Assembly: GCF_021018895.1 (NCBI RefSeq)
Contig: NC_079367.1
Coordinates: forward strand, 30,748,288 to 30,812,287
DNA: 64,000 nucleotides
Reading direction: 5' to 3'
Origin: Seriola aureovittata
Lineage: Eukaryota > Chordata > Actinopteri > Carangiformes > Carangidae
Shown here: in pieces, positions 1 to 10,657 of the stretch
Position numbering within the stretch: the first letter of the stretch is position 1
Layout of the letters: each line of letters starts with the position of its first letter
Notes under the pieces: model-generated
Seen by the model: the letters and a program-made list of their open reading frames with translations, nothing else
Told to the model about the DNA's origin: nothing
The model's database searches: none
Translations under genes and position numbers: made by a program

Positions 1-1357
1 ATACTCAAATAAAGTACAATTACCTCAAAATTTAAGTTAGAGTAATTGTACTTTAATACTTTCTACCACTGCTAATACAATTACTGAGTCTTCAGCACAC
101 ATGGATTTTAATAATGTTCAATGATCCAACAGGTAAAACTACTGAATTCCAGAGTGAAAACAAAGGAGGTGTCTGTTATCAAAAAGGTAAAATAATAATA
201 AACCACCACAGCCACACAAACACTTGAAATACATGAAATAATAAACTCTATATTGATGTCAAAACATATCTCTACAACAACTAATCCTCCATTGTCTCAC
301 TGCTCATGACTGAGCACCAGTGTTTGCTAACATTAGATCATATATGTGTTGTGTTCCCAGAAAGAGTGTAGGGGTAAAGGGAAGTAACAATGAAAAATAA
401 AGAACCGGGCAAAACAAACGGAACAGGAAACCAGATTCCAGCAATAAATAAGGAGTTTAATTTACAGTAAGGGAGTAGAGCACCGGCAGTAGAGCACTGG
501 GTAAACACAAACGACCACACAAAGGGAAGAACGTCACATTGGCTGTCACGAACACCACAGCTCCACGACAAATGGCCCACAATGGCCTCGGCCAAGCTGC
601 CTCCTACAGCATTTGAAGCCCCAGCTCCTGATTGTGAAACAGGGACAGCTGTGCCTGATCACCTGCTGGAGGAGAGGGATGGGCAGAGCAGGGCATACCA
701 ACACACACAAGGACACTATAAGACAGAGGCACATAACATATGACATTTTACATTGGTAATGAAACGACAAGCTAACACTGGAAATGAAAGGGCGCGCTAT
801 CAGCTAGCTAACATTAGTTAGCTAAACTGTTACTTAAGGCCCAAATTAGAAACTAGCTAACATTAGCGTTCCTTCGTAGATACTTCACACAATCTAAATC
901 AAACTCTGACATTAAGAAAATAAAATGTATTAAACAAACTATATAGTTAGCTACTGCTACTTATATTTAGCTACAGTGTCTCAATTTGCTGGTACAACGC
1001 GCAGGAGCAAAGACGCTAGCCACACATGGGAATGAGGATGTTAGCTAACGGTCAAGAAATGGCATGGTCCACTTTAGGAGTGTCTGAAATCGTATCACAA
1101 GATTCTTCCAGGAATGAATATGGGAAATATATTATAATATTTACAATTACAGGTAAGAAGGATATGTAAATGTTTCAACACCTAACACCCTGACTACTGT
1201 AATCCCACCATAATTCATCCCTCGTCTTCACCACCATTGCTGTCAGCTGCTCCTGGTTTGGATTCCTTCAGTGTCAGTTGTTCAGGAGGTTTAGGTTATA
1301 TCCCTTAGGGGAAACTCATGTGTCCATTAGCGCATTGCTGATAATAATAATAACAAA
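1..1357. other. Left intergenic flank, no gene recognised
   Basis: AT-rich DNA with no exon-like ORF supported by splice sites or by a recognisable protein family. Open frames at 338-770 (- strand) and 1278-1553 (+ strand) have no recognisable domain. Short motifs built on GCTAGCTAAC recur between 790 and 1060. I cannot assign a function. Confidence 0.5.
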
Positions 1358-1790
1358 AAAATTCCAGGGAAATTTTGAGTGCCACGGGGGCTACTGCCGG
1401 GATGAGTACATGATTTATTTCCAGTGTTCAAAAGTCACCCCGATCATATATTCTGGTTTTGAGAAATGTCTTGATATAAAAGATATAAAACAATGTCACA
1501 TCCCTCCATCATGCATTATGTGGCAAATCTCATATTCTGTGTTGTTTTTCTAAATAAAACAAGAGACAACATGTCTTCAAACTGGCATTTAAAGGGTTAA
1601 AATCCTGAAAACTAATAAACATTTGGTAGGTTTGAGCAGAACTGAAGTGGTTTAAGAGATTTATGCAAAAAAAAGCAGAAAAAAATATTGATATATGATG
1701 ATTTTATAGCATTTTCTTTGTGTGTCCTTTTTTGGACGCGAGGAACCCCAGAGGGTACAAAATGTGTTACCAGTGTATAATAGACCTGTA
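1358..1790 (+). repeat. Dispersed repeat, copy 1 (inverted copy at 29901-30342)
   Basis: About 430 bp that match 29901-30342 as reverse complement almost base for base, with small indels. The shared part runs from a TTCCAGGGAAATTT motif here to the CCAGTGTATAATAGACCTGT motif at 1771-1790. Two diverged copies 28 kb apart in opposite orientation indicate an interspersed element. No protein-coding capacity or clear terminal repeat is visible, so the class is left open. Confidence 0.75.
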
Positions 1791-3584
1791 ACAGTAACTG
1801 ACATTAGATTTTAAAAATATGTCAAAAAAGACACTTTCTTGCAGAAATCCATACCTTCAGCTGTAACACAGCCAAAATGATCAGCAAATCAAAAAAGAAA
1901 AGTGAAGATGTCACGACCAGGCTTAGACGCAGGACACAGATGCAGGGTATCAGAGTCTTTATTGGGAAATTCAGCTGTTTATTCAGAAATAAACGCAGAC
2001 CACAAAATATTACCTCTGACGCGCTTCTTAAAGAAGAAGCTTGGTTTAACAAATTACCAAAATAATAATCGCTCCAATAAGGGAGGAAAAGACTACATAA
2101 AACGTTAATAGAAAATCACTCTCGCTACAGAGGAAAAAATAAGTAACAAAAAGATGAAACAGAAACAACAAAAACTCTCCTGAAAACTGGAGGCACTATT
2201 ATATGAAAAGGTAAGTAAATAATAATCACTCCACACGGAGGAAACAAAAGGCTATGCAAGCATTAACTATGGAGACTAAACTAAGATATAAAACTTACAA
2301 CAAAAAATCTCTCTCTTGGAGGAAACCGACAAAATCTGTGACAATGACTATGGTCCAAACTGTGAAAAAGGCTGGGGTGAACGCACTGGCACAAGACAAA
2401 GGGAGACGCAGACTATTTGAACACATGAGGGTAATGGGGAACAGGTGGACAAAATCGGGAATCAGGGAAGACAATCAGACCGGTGACACGTGAGGAAGGG
2501 CAAGTGACCTGAAACGAGAGTTACTTTTTCAAAATAAAACAGGAAATGACAAGACAAAACATGGAGACAGGACAAAAACCCAACTTGACCGAAGAAAATG
2601 TCCCAAAAAGGACAGAGGGACCCCTGAGGGTTAATAAATCCCATGAGCCGCTATTTAAATTACCACTATTATGTTTTTTTCGGTGCTAAATTTAACATTA
2701 CCGGGGAGGAGAGCAACGCGACTAGAAGTGACAGCGAGAGAGGGCTAGTAGCTTCTCCTCTCCTCTGTCTCAGCGGAGACCGTCACAACTTCATTCACTC
2801 TTTTAACAAAACAAAAAAAAGCAACGAAGGAAGCAGTAAATGGACTTACATATTTAAGACCTAACTAAATGTAATTTAAGACCTAACATGCGGCTAATGT
2901 AAAGCTAGCGTAGCTTGGAGAGTTGGTTATCTGGTTGCTAGGCGCACGCAGGCACGCACACAGGTCAGGAGCTGCCGTTGCCATGGCAATGTGAAAATCT
3001 GCCCAGAATTTGGCTTCTACATGGCTTCAAACAACTGCAAATTATGAGAAAACCGTTACTTCTTTTCATAAACCTAAAACACAGTGACAGACACTGAAGC
3101 CAGAAGTTTCTTACAGTCTCTATTTTATTCAGATATTCCTTAAAATGAGTGAGTAAGCTCAGTGCGAAGACAGAGTGAGATTCTTTTGAAAAAAAAAGAC
3201 GATTACATTAGGTATCAATGAGAGTGAGACAGGTATTGCTGCCGGACTCGGCACCTGAAGAAAAAGTGATTTCCACTCCTCCTTTGAGTGCTCATAGTTT
3301 GAAAAGTTTACATGTTATGTAAAAACAGTTGTTGTGTTTTGGAGAGAGCAGAAGTTTTCCTCCGTTTTATAGTTTGAATCACATTTCTACGTGCAGGTAT
3401 GAGAGAGCTGGGTGACTCAGAAAAAAGATGAAATTTTGTAGAAAAAAGGTGAAACTTTGTGGGTTTTTAAAGAAAATTCCAATGCATTCCTAATGCATTA
3501 TTTATTCCCAGTATTTTGGGAATAACTTTGTATTATATATTACCGGGGTTTTCTCAAAGCTGCGGGGCGAGTTACGCGCCAAAA
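1791..3584. other. Intergenic DNA, probably repeat-derived
   Basis: No gene recognised. The sequence alternates between A-rich stretches and short ORFs without domain signatures. A short phrase at about 2527-2549 (TTTCAAAATAAAACAGGAAA-like) recurs near 62437, suggesting shared repeat ancestry, but the match is too short to define an element. Confidence 0.4.
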
Positions 3585-3941
3585 TTACGCACTCCGCTCA
3601 GCTATTCTAGCTGTAGAGGAGTGCCTCGGAGCTGAGCAATAATTAATTACATTAGTCGACTTCCTTTGGCTGAGGTGTTGTATAGCCTGATGGCAGGATC
3701 TCCTGAACCTTTCTGTTCTGCAGCACAGTGAGATGAGACATTTGCTTCTCTGTCCTGCCAGAATGTTGTGGAGAGGATGGTTGGTATTGTCTAAGATGGC
3801 CTCCATCTTACATTGCATGCGTCTCTCCACAACAGTCATGAGTGAGTCCGGACTCCTGCCAAGCACAGACCCAGCCTTTTTGACCAGCTTGTCCAGTCTC
3901 ACTGTATGGAGGACAGAGACGTCAGGGAAGAGTTGGAGCAC
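3585..3941 (-). pseudogene. L2-type LINE ORF2 C-terminal fragment
   Basis: Read on the - strand this gives a 118-residue frame whose start resembles the C-terminal tail of fish L2/CR1-group LINE ORF2 proteins, after the reverse transcriptase. Recognisable elements in order are RLDKLVKKAGSVLG, a VERRM segment, a PLH motif and RTERFRRS. Upstream endonuclease and RT domains are absent, so this is a 5'-truncated copy. The stretch between the PLH motif and RTERFRRS is shorter than usual and the end is not family-like, consistent with decay. Family placement rests on memory of the motif series, not on an alignment. Confidence 0.7.
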
Positions 3942-4729
3942 AGATTGATGCTAACCTTTGTTTTGATTGTTTCTCTGATAACTTATGAACCAGACATTCA
4001 GGAGGTTTTGTGGCTTAAAACTAGATAAAAGTCAATGTTGAATTTCTGTCAGACAAACACATACTTATGTGATCATAGATCATATGATGTCATTGACAGG
4101 CGACCAAATGACACGTACTGTTATCATGATCAAAATCATAGATTTATCTGGTTTGAAAATTGATGGAAAAATTTGGGATAATGTAAGAACACAACTCAAC
4201 AACATATAGAATATAGGTCTAGATGTTTTTCAGACATTTAATGTGGAAAAGTTACAGACTTTAAACTGACAGTTTTTATGACAGATATATATTTCACATT
4301 AAACAGTAAATATTGTTGTCATCCCTCAGGGAATTGAACACATCACCATGAAACCACGAAAAACAGCCCTAGACAAAGGTGTCCATATACTTTTGGCCAT
4401 GAAATTTTGTTTGTGACTAGTTAAAATCAAAAATCAAAATGATTTAACTGAACAGGACACTTTGTTCTGTCTTCAGTTCTACACTGAGTTGTGTTACTGT
4501 TAAGAAACATGTCACCATAAAAACTATCAGGGACTGACTCCTCCTTGCTGTTACACACAGGCACCACCAGGAGGGGACATTACACCAGGAATGAGTTCTC
4601 AGCTCTGACAACTGTAACACAGAGCCCGTCTCTGTCTGCATCTAAATAATCTAATAATCCAGTAATTAGGTATCATATTATAACAGAGCAGGAGGTTCTG
4701 ATTCCTGCAGTGGTTTTCATCTCTGTTCT
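3942..4729. other. Intergenic, nothing recognised
   Basis: AT-rich DNA with no supported exon, RNA gene or clear repeat boundary. A 65-codon open frame on the - strand (4444-4641) has no recognisable domain. Confidence 0.4.
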
Positions 4730-4990
4730 GCCTTGTGGAGGGAGTATTCAGATTCTTTACAGTAAAAGTTCAAATATACTCAGTTACAAGTATAAGTCCT
4801 GCATGGAAAATGTTACTCAAATACAAGTATAAAAATATGATGATAACTTGTTTTAAAAGTAAAGATACCGTCAAAAGACAAATCTCATAATTATTCAAAA
4901 CTAATTCAAATGAAAAGCAGCTGGAAACTATCATGAAATGATACATTCCAGCACTATAGATCAACTTCTTTCAGGATGAAACAGCTCAAG
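4730..4990. repeat. Teleost interspersed repeat rich in AGTAC/TACTC motifs
   Basis: Contains the series GGAGGGAGTATTCAGATTCT, TTTACAGTAAAAGTTC and CTCAAATACAAGTATAAAA, a wording I recognise from a very common fish interspersed repeat. A related piece lies at 5395-5535 and others at 12240-12300, 12770-12930 and 31540-31725. Boundaries are approximate. Confidence 0.5.
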
Positions 4991-5394
4991 GTGAAACTGT
5001 GAAGAGGACTAGAAGTCATCTTACCACTAAAATTATAAAGTCAGCTCATGTCAGTGTGTTTTCTGGCTGCAACAGGTTTTGTGGTATAACCTGATTAAAT
5101 TTTTATGTGTTGAGGAAGTTGCGTGTTTTGAAAAACGATAAAGGTTATACGTTAAAAAAAAACGCTCAGAGATTTATCAGATTTCCATGAGCTGCCAATG
5201 TGCTTATTACAGGTTGGTGAAGAATAAATCATCAAGAGAAAATTTGAGATAATGTTTGTTGTTTCGTTTTACTTTGTAAAACCTTAATTAAAAATTATGT
5301 AGAACTACATAAAGACCTGCAGCCCATAGTAGCAGTAGTAGTGGTAGTGGTGGCTGTGGTGGTGATAGTGGAGCACCAGCCTGCAGCAGTGGAA

Positions 5395-5535
5395 GGTCAG
5401 TACATTTACTCCAGTGTGGTACTGTAATTTGTACTTGAGAACTTCCAGTTAAGGCTACTTTATAATTCTACTCCACTACATTAAATATGTTACTTTTTAC
5501 ATGTATCTGATAGATTTAGTCACTTAAAAATATCT
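5395..5535. repeat. Teleost interspersed repeat fragment (same family as 4730-4990)
   Basis: Shows GTACATTTACTCCAGT, GTACTTGAGAACTT and CTACTTTATAATTCTACTCC, typical of the same fish repeat. It may be the other half of one element interrupted by unrelated sequence. Boundaries are approximate. Confidence 0.5.
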
Positions 5536-5573
5536 GGATGACCTCAGACATGAAGGCCTAATCCTAACCGCAG

Positions 5574-5707
5574 CAGTTCAAGTCCAACCCGTGGTCCATT
5601 GCTGCATATCATCTTCTCTCTCTCTCTCTCTCTCTCTCTTTGTCTCCCTCTCTCTTTGTCTCCCTCTCTCTCTCAGAATTACGGCAAAAAAAAAACTTAA
5701 AAAGAAA
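5574..5707 (+). mobile_element. tRNA-derived SINE fragment (3' part)
   Basis: Starts in a B-box-like GTTCAAGTCC, followed by a tail shared with the SINEs at 11655, 15687 and 53854: CATTGCTGCATATCATC, then a TCTC-rich stretch, then an A-rich end. The A-box half is missing, so the copy is 5'-truncated. The expanded (TC)n tract gives an artificial low-complexity ORF here. Confidence 0.65.
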
Positions 5708-5807
5708 AAAGTGATGAACCTGCTGGGATATACTTGTTGTTCAATGCTTTTAACTTCAAAAGTCACAAAGCATTGAACAACAAGTCCCAGCCAGGTTCAT
5801 CACTTTT
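5707..5807. repeat. Long near-perfect inverted repeat (hairpin)
   Basis: The left arm 5707-5750 and right arm 5767-5807 are reverse complements apart from a 4-base TATA bulge on the left and one extra C on the right, with a 16-base spacer. About 40 base pairs could form. It lies directly after the A-rich tail of the SINE fragment. It could be a foldback by-product of retroposition, a palindromic element, or a hairpin RNA source. I recognise no known microRNA in it. Confidence 0.8.
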
Positions 5808-5847
5808 TAGTGTCCCCTAGAAACACTTCCCTTGTGCTTTGTATATT

Positions 5848-5965
5848 TGCAGCATATGTGTTGTCAAACTGATGAACTGATGTTTTCTGGATTTGCAGCG
5901 TGTTTGTCTATTTGCATGTGTTGTCTTAAGTTGCAGTGTGTTGAGCTCTCAGGGCCACCGTACCT
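5848..5965 (+). repeat. Teleost interspersed repeat (TTGCAGCGTG family)
   Basis: Carries TTTCTGGATTTGCAGCGTGT, a GCATGTGTTGTC motif and an end in GGGCCACCGTA. The same word order, with diverged spelling, appears at 33120-33300 ending in AGGCCACCGTAGA. I recognise this as a dispersed fish repeat but cannot name it. Confidence 0.5.
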
Positions 5966-6404
5966 GACCCCTACGCTTGGAACCACTTGACTAGTAGTTA
6001 AAAGCAGCTCCACCTGGAGCTGCTGTATCAACAATCTGATGATTAGAAATCTTCTCCTGGTCTGTAACACCCTGCGGCTAAATATATGGGCTATTATCTT
6101 ATATATTATCTATATATTACTTATTAAGTAGGCCTACATTCAGCTGATAATACTCAAGCAGGGTTTTCAACCCAGGACTGTGATGGAGTAACTTTACACT
6201 GTGTTGCTGATAGTAGTGGATCAGTGTGGCCTGGTGTCACAGTGACAGTGTGGGTCGTTACAGTTGAAGATGAGTCATGTGTGCGTGTCAGAGAAAGGGG
6301 GTGGGGTGGGGCTGTTGGGAAATAACCTTTATCCATGTCGCAACAGCAGCAGTAAGAAGGAGGAGGAGCGTCAACCGGAATAGCATGCACTCAGCTTTTA
6401 CTTC

Positions 6405-6613
6405 CTATATGTACATGCCTACATACACAGACACATGCACATGCACACGCACATACATATACACACACCGCACACAGCTGCTTAAACTATTCTCTTTTTA
6501 TCTACTTTTGACGCAGGTTATGATCCAACAAAAGCGCTTTTCTCTCACTCTAAACTTGAGTCCAGCTGTCAACGGCTGTGTGTGTGTTGGTGTGTGTGTG
6601 TGTGTGTGTGTGT
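6405..6613. repeat. CA/TG microsatellite cluster
   Basis: Interrupted (CA)n at about 6420-6475 and (TG)n at about 6575-6612, upstream of the il1rap promoter region. Confidence 0.8.
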
Positions 6614-6729
6614 CTCTGTTGTGGTTTCTGTTGTTAATGTAACTCCAACACTTCAATGTAGGCTACTCCTCACTTAATGTGTTAATTAGAGTCACGTTTG
6701 TCCGGAGTCATTAATTACCCGGACTGGCT

Positions 6730-7073
6730 CCTCAGCTGGAAGACTCCCGGGACGATCTGGATCCGGCGCGGTGCTGATATACAGCCGTGACCGAGCCCTG
6801 ACGGAGCCGTTAATCATCACTGCTCCCGCTGCTGCGGTGCTCACCGAGGTGAGTGTGTGTGAGTCAGCAGCAGGACACTATCACCCCCGGACACACACAC
6901 ACAGTAAACACGTAAAGACCCGGGACACCCTCACAGTCCGGTCTTGTCCTGGATCCGTCCCGCCCATTTCCAGCTCTGCTCCGCCCGCGCGCCGGGACGC
7001 TTCGTGGTAGAACCACGATCGGTTCGACCCGACCGGACAGAGACCGAGGAGACCGTCCCAACCTGCTCATCAT
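6730..7073 (+). promoter_or_regulatory. il1rap: CpG-rich promoter / 5' UTR region of il1rap
   Basis: Base composition changes abruptly here from AT-rich to CpG-rich (for example GGATCCGGCGCGG and CCGCCCGCGCGCCGGG) just before the first coding bases. A consensus donor GTGAGTGTG follows 6848, and a pyrimidine-rich CCATTTCCAG lies at 6964-6973. The 5' UTR may therefore be two exons (about 6740-6848 and 6974-7073) or two alternative first exons. No convincing TATA box is seen, as expected for a CpG-type promoter. The transcription start cannot be fixed from sequence alone. Confidence 0.55.
7072..7073 (+). CDS. il1rap: il1rap first two bases of a split start codon
   Basis: The exon ends ...CTCATCAT followed by GTAAGTT, an excellent donor. 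Its last two bases, AT, join the G at 13336 to make ATG. The next codons read [13 protein letters not shown], a good signal-peptide core. No other ATG in that frame is available in the 13336 exon, which makes the split start the most economical choice. Confidence 0.75.
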
Positions 7074-7176
7074 GTAAGTTCAGCTCCTGCTGTGTTTCAA
7101 CGTGTAAACTCGTGTTTTCTCTGCGGAGTCTGGCACTTCCCCGTGCAGCTGCAGCAGCTGCTGCTGCTGCTGCTGC

Positions 7177-7209
<33 letters not shown>

Positions 7210-10200
7210 AATAATGTGGATTAAAGACAGCTGAAGGCAGGTCTGTGGTTGTTTTACTGGAAGTCTCTCTGACTAACAGCACCACCCCACCACTGAACAA
7301 CTACAGCGTGTTGTCCAGGGACAGACCCTCGTTTGCTGCTCACTCCTCTGACTGTGCTGCCGCGGTTTGTCGTTTAAAAATCTCTCAATTTGGGTGATAT
7401 ATATGGGTGAAACTCATCTGTTCATACAAGCTGAGAGAAAAGATCCGCCTTACCTCAACTACAACTTATGCAATTGTATTATTTCTGTAATCTCAAATAC
7501 ATGGACGGTAGCGCACAAGGAATGACAGGTATGAAGGCTGCGGTTTGTTCATAGGTGTAAGTGTGAGTTGCTCAATAATTCATGTGCCAAATTTCTCACA
7601 AGACTTTTAAGATTTGTAAACTTAATTTATAACAGGTTTTGTTTAAAAATATGTTAAGGATGATTTCACTGTGAAACTGACACTTTTTAAATCAGAGTCT
7701 GGGGTTAGAATTTCTGTCTGATAGCAGAGTCACTGCTCCTCATCAATCCGCTCTCATAATCTAATTATCGTCAGTCAGATCAGTTTGGGGACTTTTGCAG
7801 TGAAAAGCAGAAACTCAGCAGAACACTGCAGTTCACCAACCTCTTTATCCTCATCCTCATCCTCATCATCAGACATCTGCAGCTAATGAACGAATACAGG
7901 AGAGGACTAGATGTTTGATGGGGGACTGCAGCTACAGGTGGAGGTGGGGTGTAGTCTGTAAAAGTCACAGCAAGTCACAGTCACACTGGAATCTGTTATG
8001 AAGAATAAAAATGAATTCATCACACAGTGAAATATTCCCGTCAAAGGTCTTTGTAGTGAGCTGCCTCTTGTCTGATGCTGTAGAATTAAAAGAATATGTC
8101 ATTGTCATCTTTAAACGTCCAGCTCTAATTTAAAACTGTTAACTGCAAAAATGTAGGCCTATCATCAACATCAGTGTTTAAGCAGTAAAACTCCACACTG
8201 TCAGATATTAATCCTACAATGAAGTATTAGGGCCACATTGAGGGGAAAAAAATAGATGAAATTTCAAGAATTAAGTTTTCATCGTAGGCTGCATGTTGTT
8301 TTAGAGGGGAAATATCAGAAGATTTAAAATGAAGAATGTGGAGCATCCTGTGGAGTTCTACATTAGCAGAGGTTTCACAAATAAGCAGATACTTCATCTA
8401 TTGGCTGAGCATCAACATCGTCATCATCAGGACATTGAAAAGATTGTGAAGAAACTGAGTCTGTTCTATTGTTAGACAGACAAACAGCAGCTGCCGGAAG
8501 CAGCTCAGGCCGCACTGCCTGTCCTTTCACCTGTTTGATTGGTTGATATAATATTCCTAAAAAATATGCTTTTTCTCTAGAAATTTTACATAGTTAATTC
8601 TCATAATATAACAACTTTATACTTGTAAAATTATGACTTTCTTTCTTGAAATTTTACTATTTATTCTCAAAATTCCAACTTTATTCTCGAAATTTCAGAT
8701 TTCTTTTTTTTCCCTAAATGTGGCCCTAATACTCTGTTGTAGAATCCAGCCTCCTGGTATCAGTCAGGTCTGTCCTACAGCTCAGTGCAGTCTGTCTCTA
8801 TGCTGGTGTCCAGGGGAAGCTCCTGTTAGAAGGAGTAATATGTGATATAAAAGTCTTGCTGGGTGGTTTATGACACATGAGGAAATAAATATACTGACAA
8901 CAAGTTTTTCACATCAGTGTAAAAGCAACAGTCGTGTCCACACGTGAAGACTGAAATAGTTTTTTCTCAGTTGTGATCTGGTTCATACTAAGCATAAAGA
9001 AATCCCCTCTTAATGAGCTGTCAGTGAAGTGATGGGGACAGAATCCACAGCCTTGTTCTTTGCAAACATTTATCTGAAGTCAGTACGAGGCTCCAGCAGT
9101 GTGAGATGGACACATTAAGAGGATGTGTGTCAGTTAGTGAATCTTCTTTGTGTTTCCCTGTCGAGCTGCAGAGGAAGGACAGAGACTAACACATGGATTT
9201 TCAACTAATAAGGATGTAACTTCAGTTTTCTATACAAAAAAATAAAGTAGAGAACAGAAATAAAATAACTTAATTTACACAAAAAAAGGACAGAGAATTC
9301 TATGTCTATCACTTCCACTGGACATTTGTTCTGAAGAGATATGTTAAAGCTCCATATTTTCCTCTTTTGTTTTATATATGTGGTTTTAAGAACCAAAAAC
9401 CATCTCAGTGTAGTTCTACATCTCCTCTCTCAGGCTTCTCTCTGGAGCTCTAGTAACAACAGGTCGGTGAGCCAATCAGAAGAGAGGAGGCTCTGAGCCT
9501 CTCTTCTGATATAGCAGATTTCAGGAAAACACTCAGAGAAACCAAATCCTGCAGGGTTGGATGGTGGATCCAGGTGGGCGGGGTGTGGGCTGTGCCTGAG
9601 AGCGGTGACTGCTTTGTTGTGACATCACAACGTTTCAGAAGTATTACAGTATTAATATAGAACCTAGACCTACTAACCCTAACCCTTTATAATCAATCAA
9701 TCATCACTTCATCTTCCAGTTAATATCTTGTTTATGGGTTAATTGTTAGGTCTTTATAAAAGTTGTCCATGACAGTGGACACACAATGTCCAAGGTGCTG
9801 TCTTCAGATGTATTTCTTGCCTGAATAAGATATTCAGTATGTTAGTGTAGAAAATAACCAGCCAACATCTTAAACTGATGCTGAAGTCAATTGTGCATAA
9901 AAATAACTTTTATGATTGATTGATTATCATAATGTTTGTAGATTAGTAAGCATTTTAGCTTTCCTTAATGACATCATCAGTGTCTCTGTCTGCTGTTACC
10001 TGCCCAGGCGACAGGAGTCAGTTCAGTTATCTGCTCTGTCAAGTTTATTCTCCAGGACAAACACGTCAGGGCTCAAACATCCACTGCAGTGATGACACAC
10101 ACTCTGTACTGCTCAGATAAACAGTTGCTGAAGCTGCGTGTGTGTGTGTTTGTCTGAAATCTACATGTTGAATTTCTAAACTAAATTAGCTGTAAAAAAA

Positions 10201-10615
10201 AAAAAATTAAAAAAAACCTAATGCCTGAGTTGACAACAAGTCAGAAGCTTGTTATTGTTGTTAGTAATACCAGCATAACAACACATTAAATGGTTACAGT
10301 ATTAACATGTCCACAGGTAGAAAAACTCTGTGTATGACTGATTTAAAGACAGAAGTGCTAGTGAACAGTATTACCACAGCGTTCACTTTTTTTGATGTGC
10401 AGAGCGGCCATCTTGGATTGTTAGGTCATGTTGGTGAAGTTCTTCAAAATCCGACTTTAGATTTCCAACTGGACACTGGGAGTTTCCCACTTCCCAGTTC
10501 AAATGAAACCTGTGTACCTGTGACAAACCATAATACACTTTTAGAGAAACACACACACACACACACAAGCGATTTTCCATCTTTGGTTTTATTGAGCTCC
10601 ATTTGGCATGAAGTG

Positions 10616-10657
<42 letters not shown>

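Noticed and set aside
6864..7300. ORFs over the promoter and the CTG/TTG tract
   Set aside because: Caused by high GC content and the trinucleotide repeat; they conflict with the strong donor at 7074.
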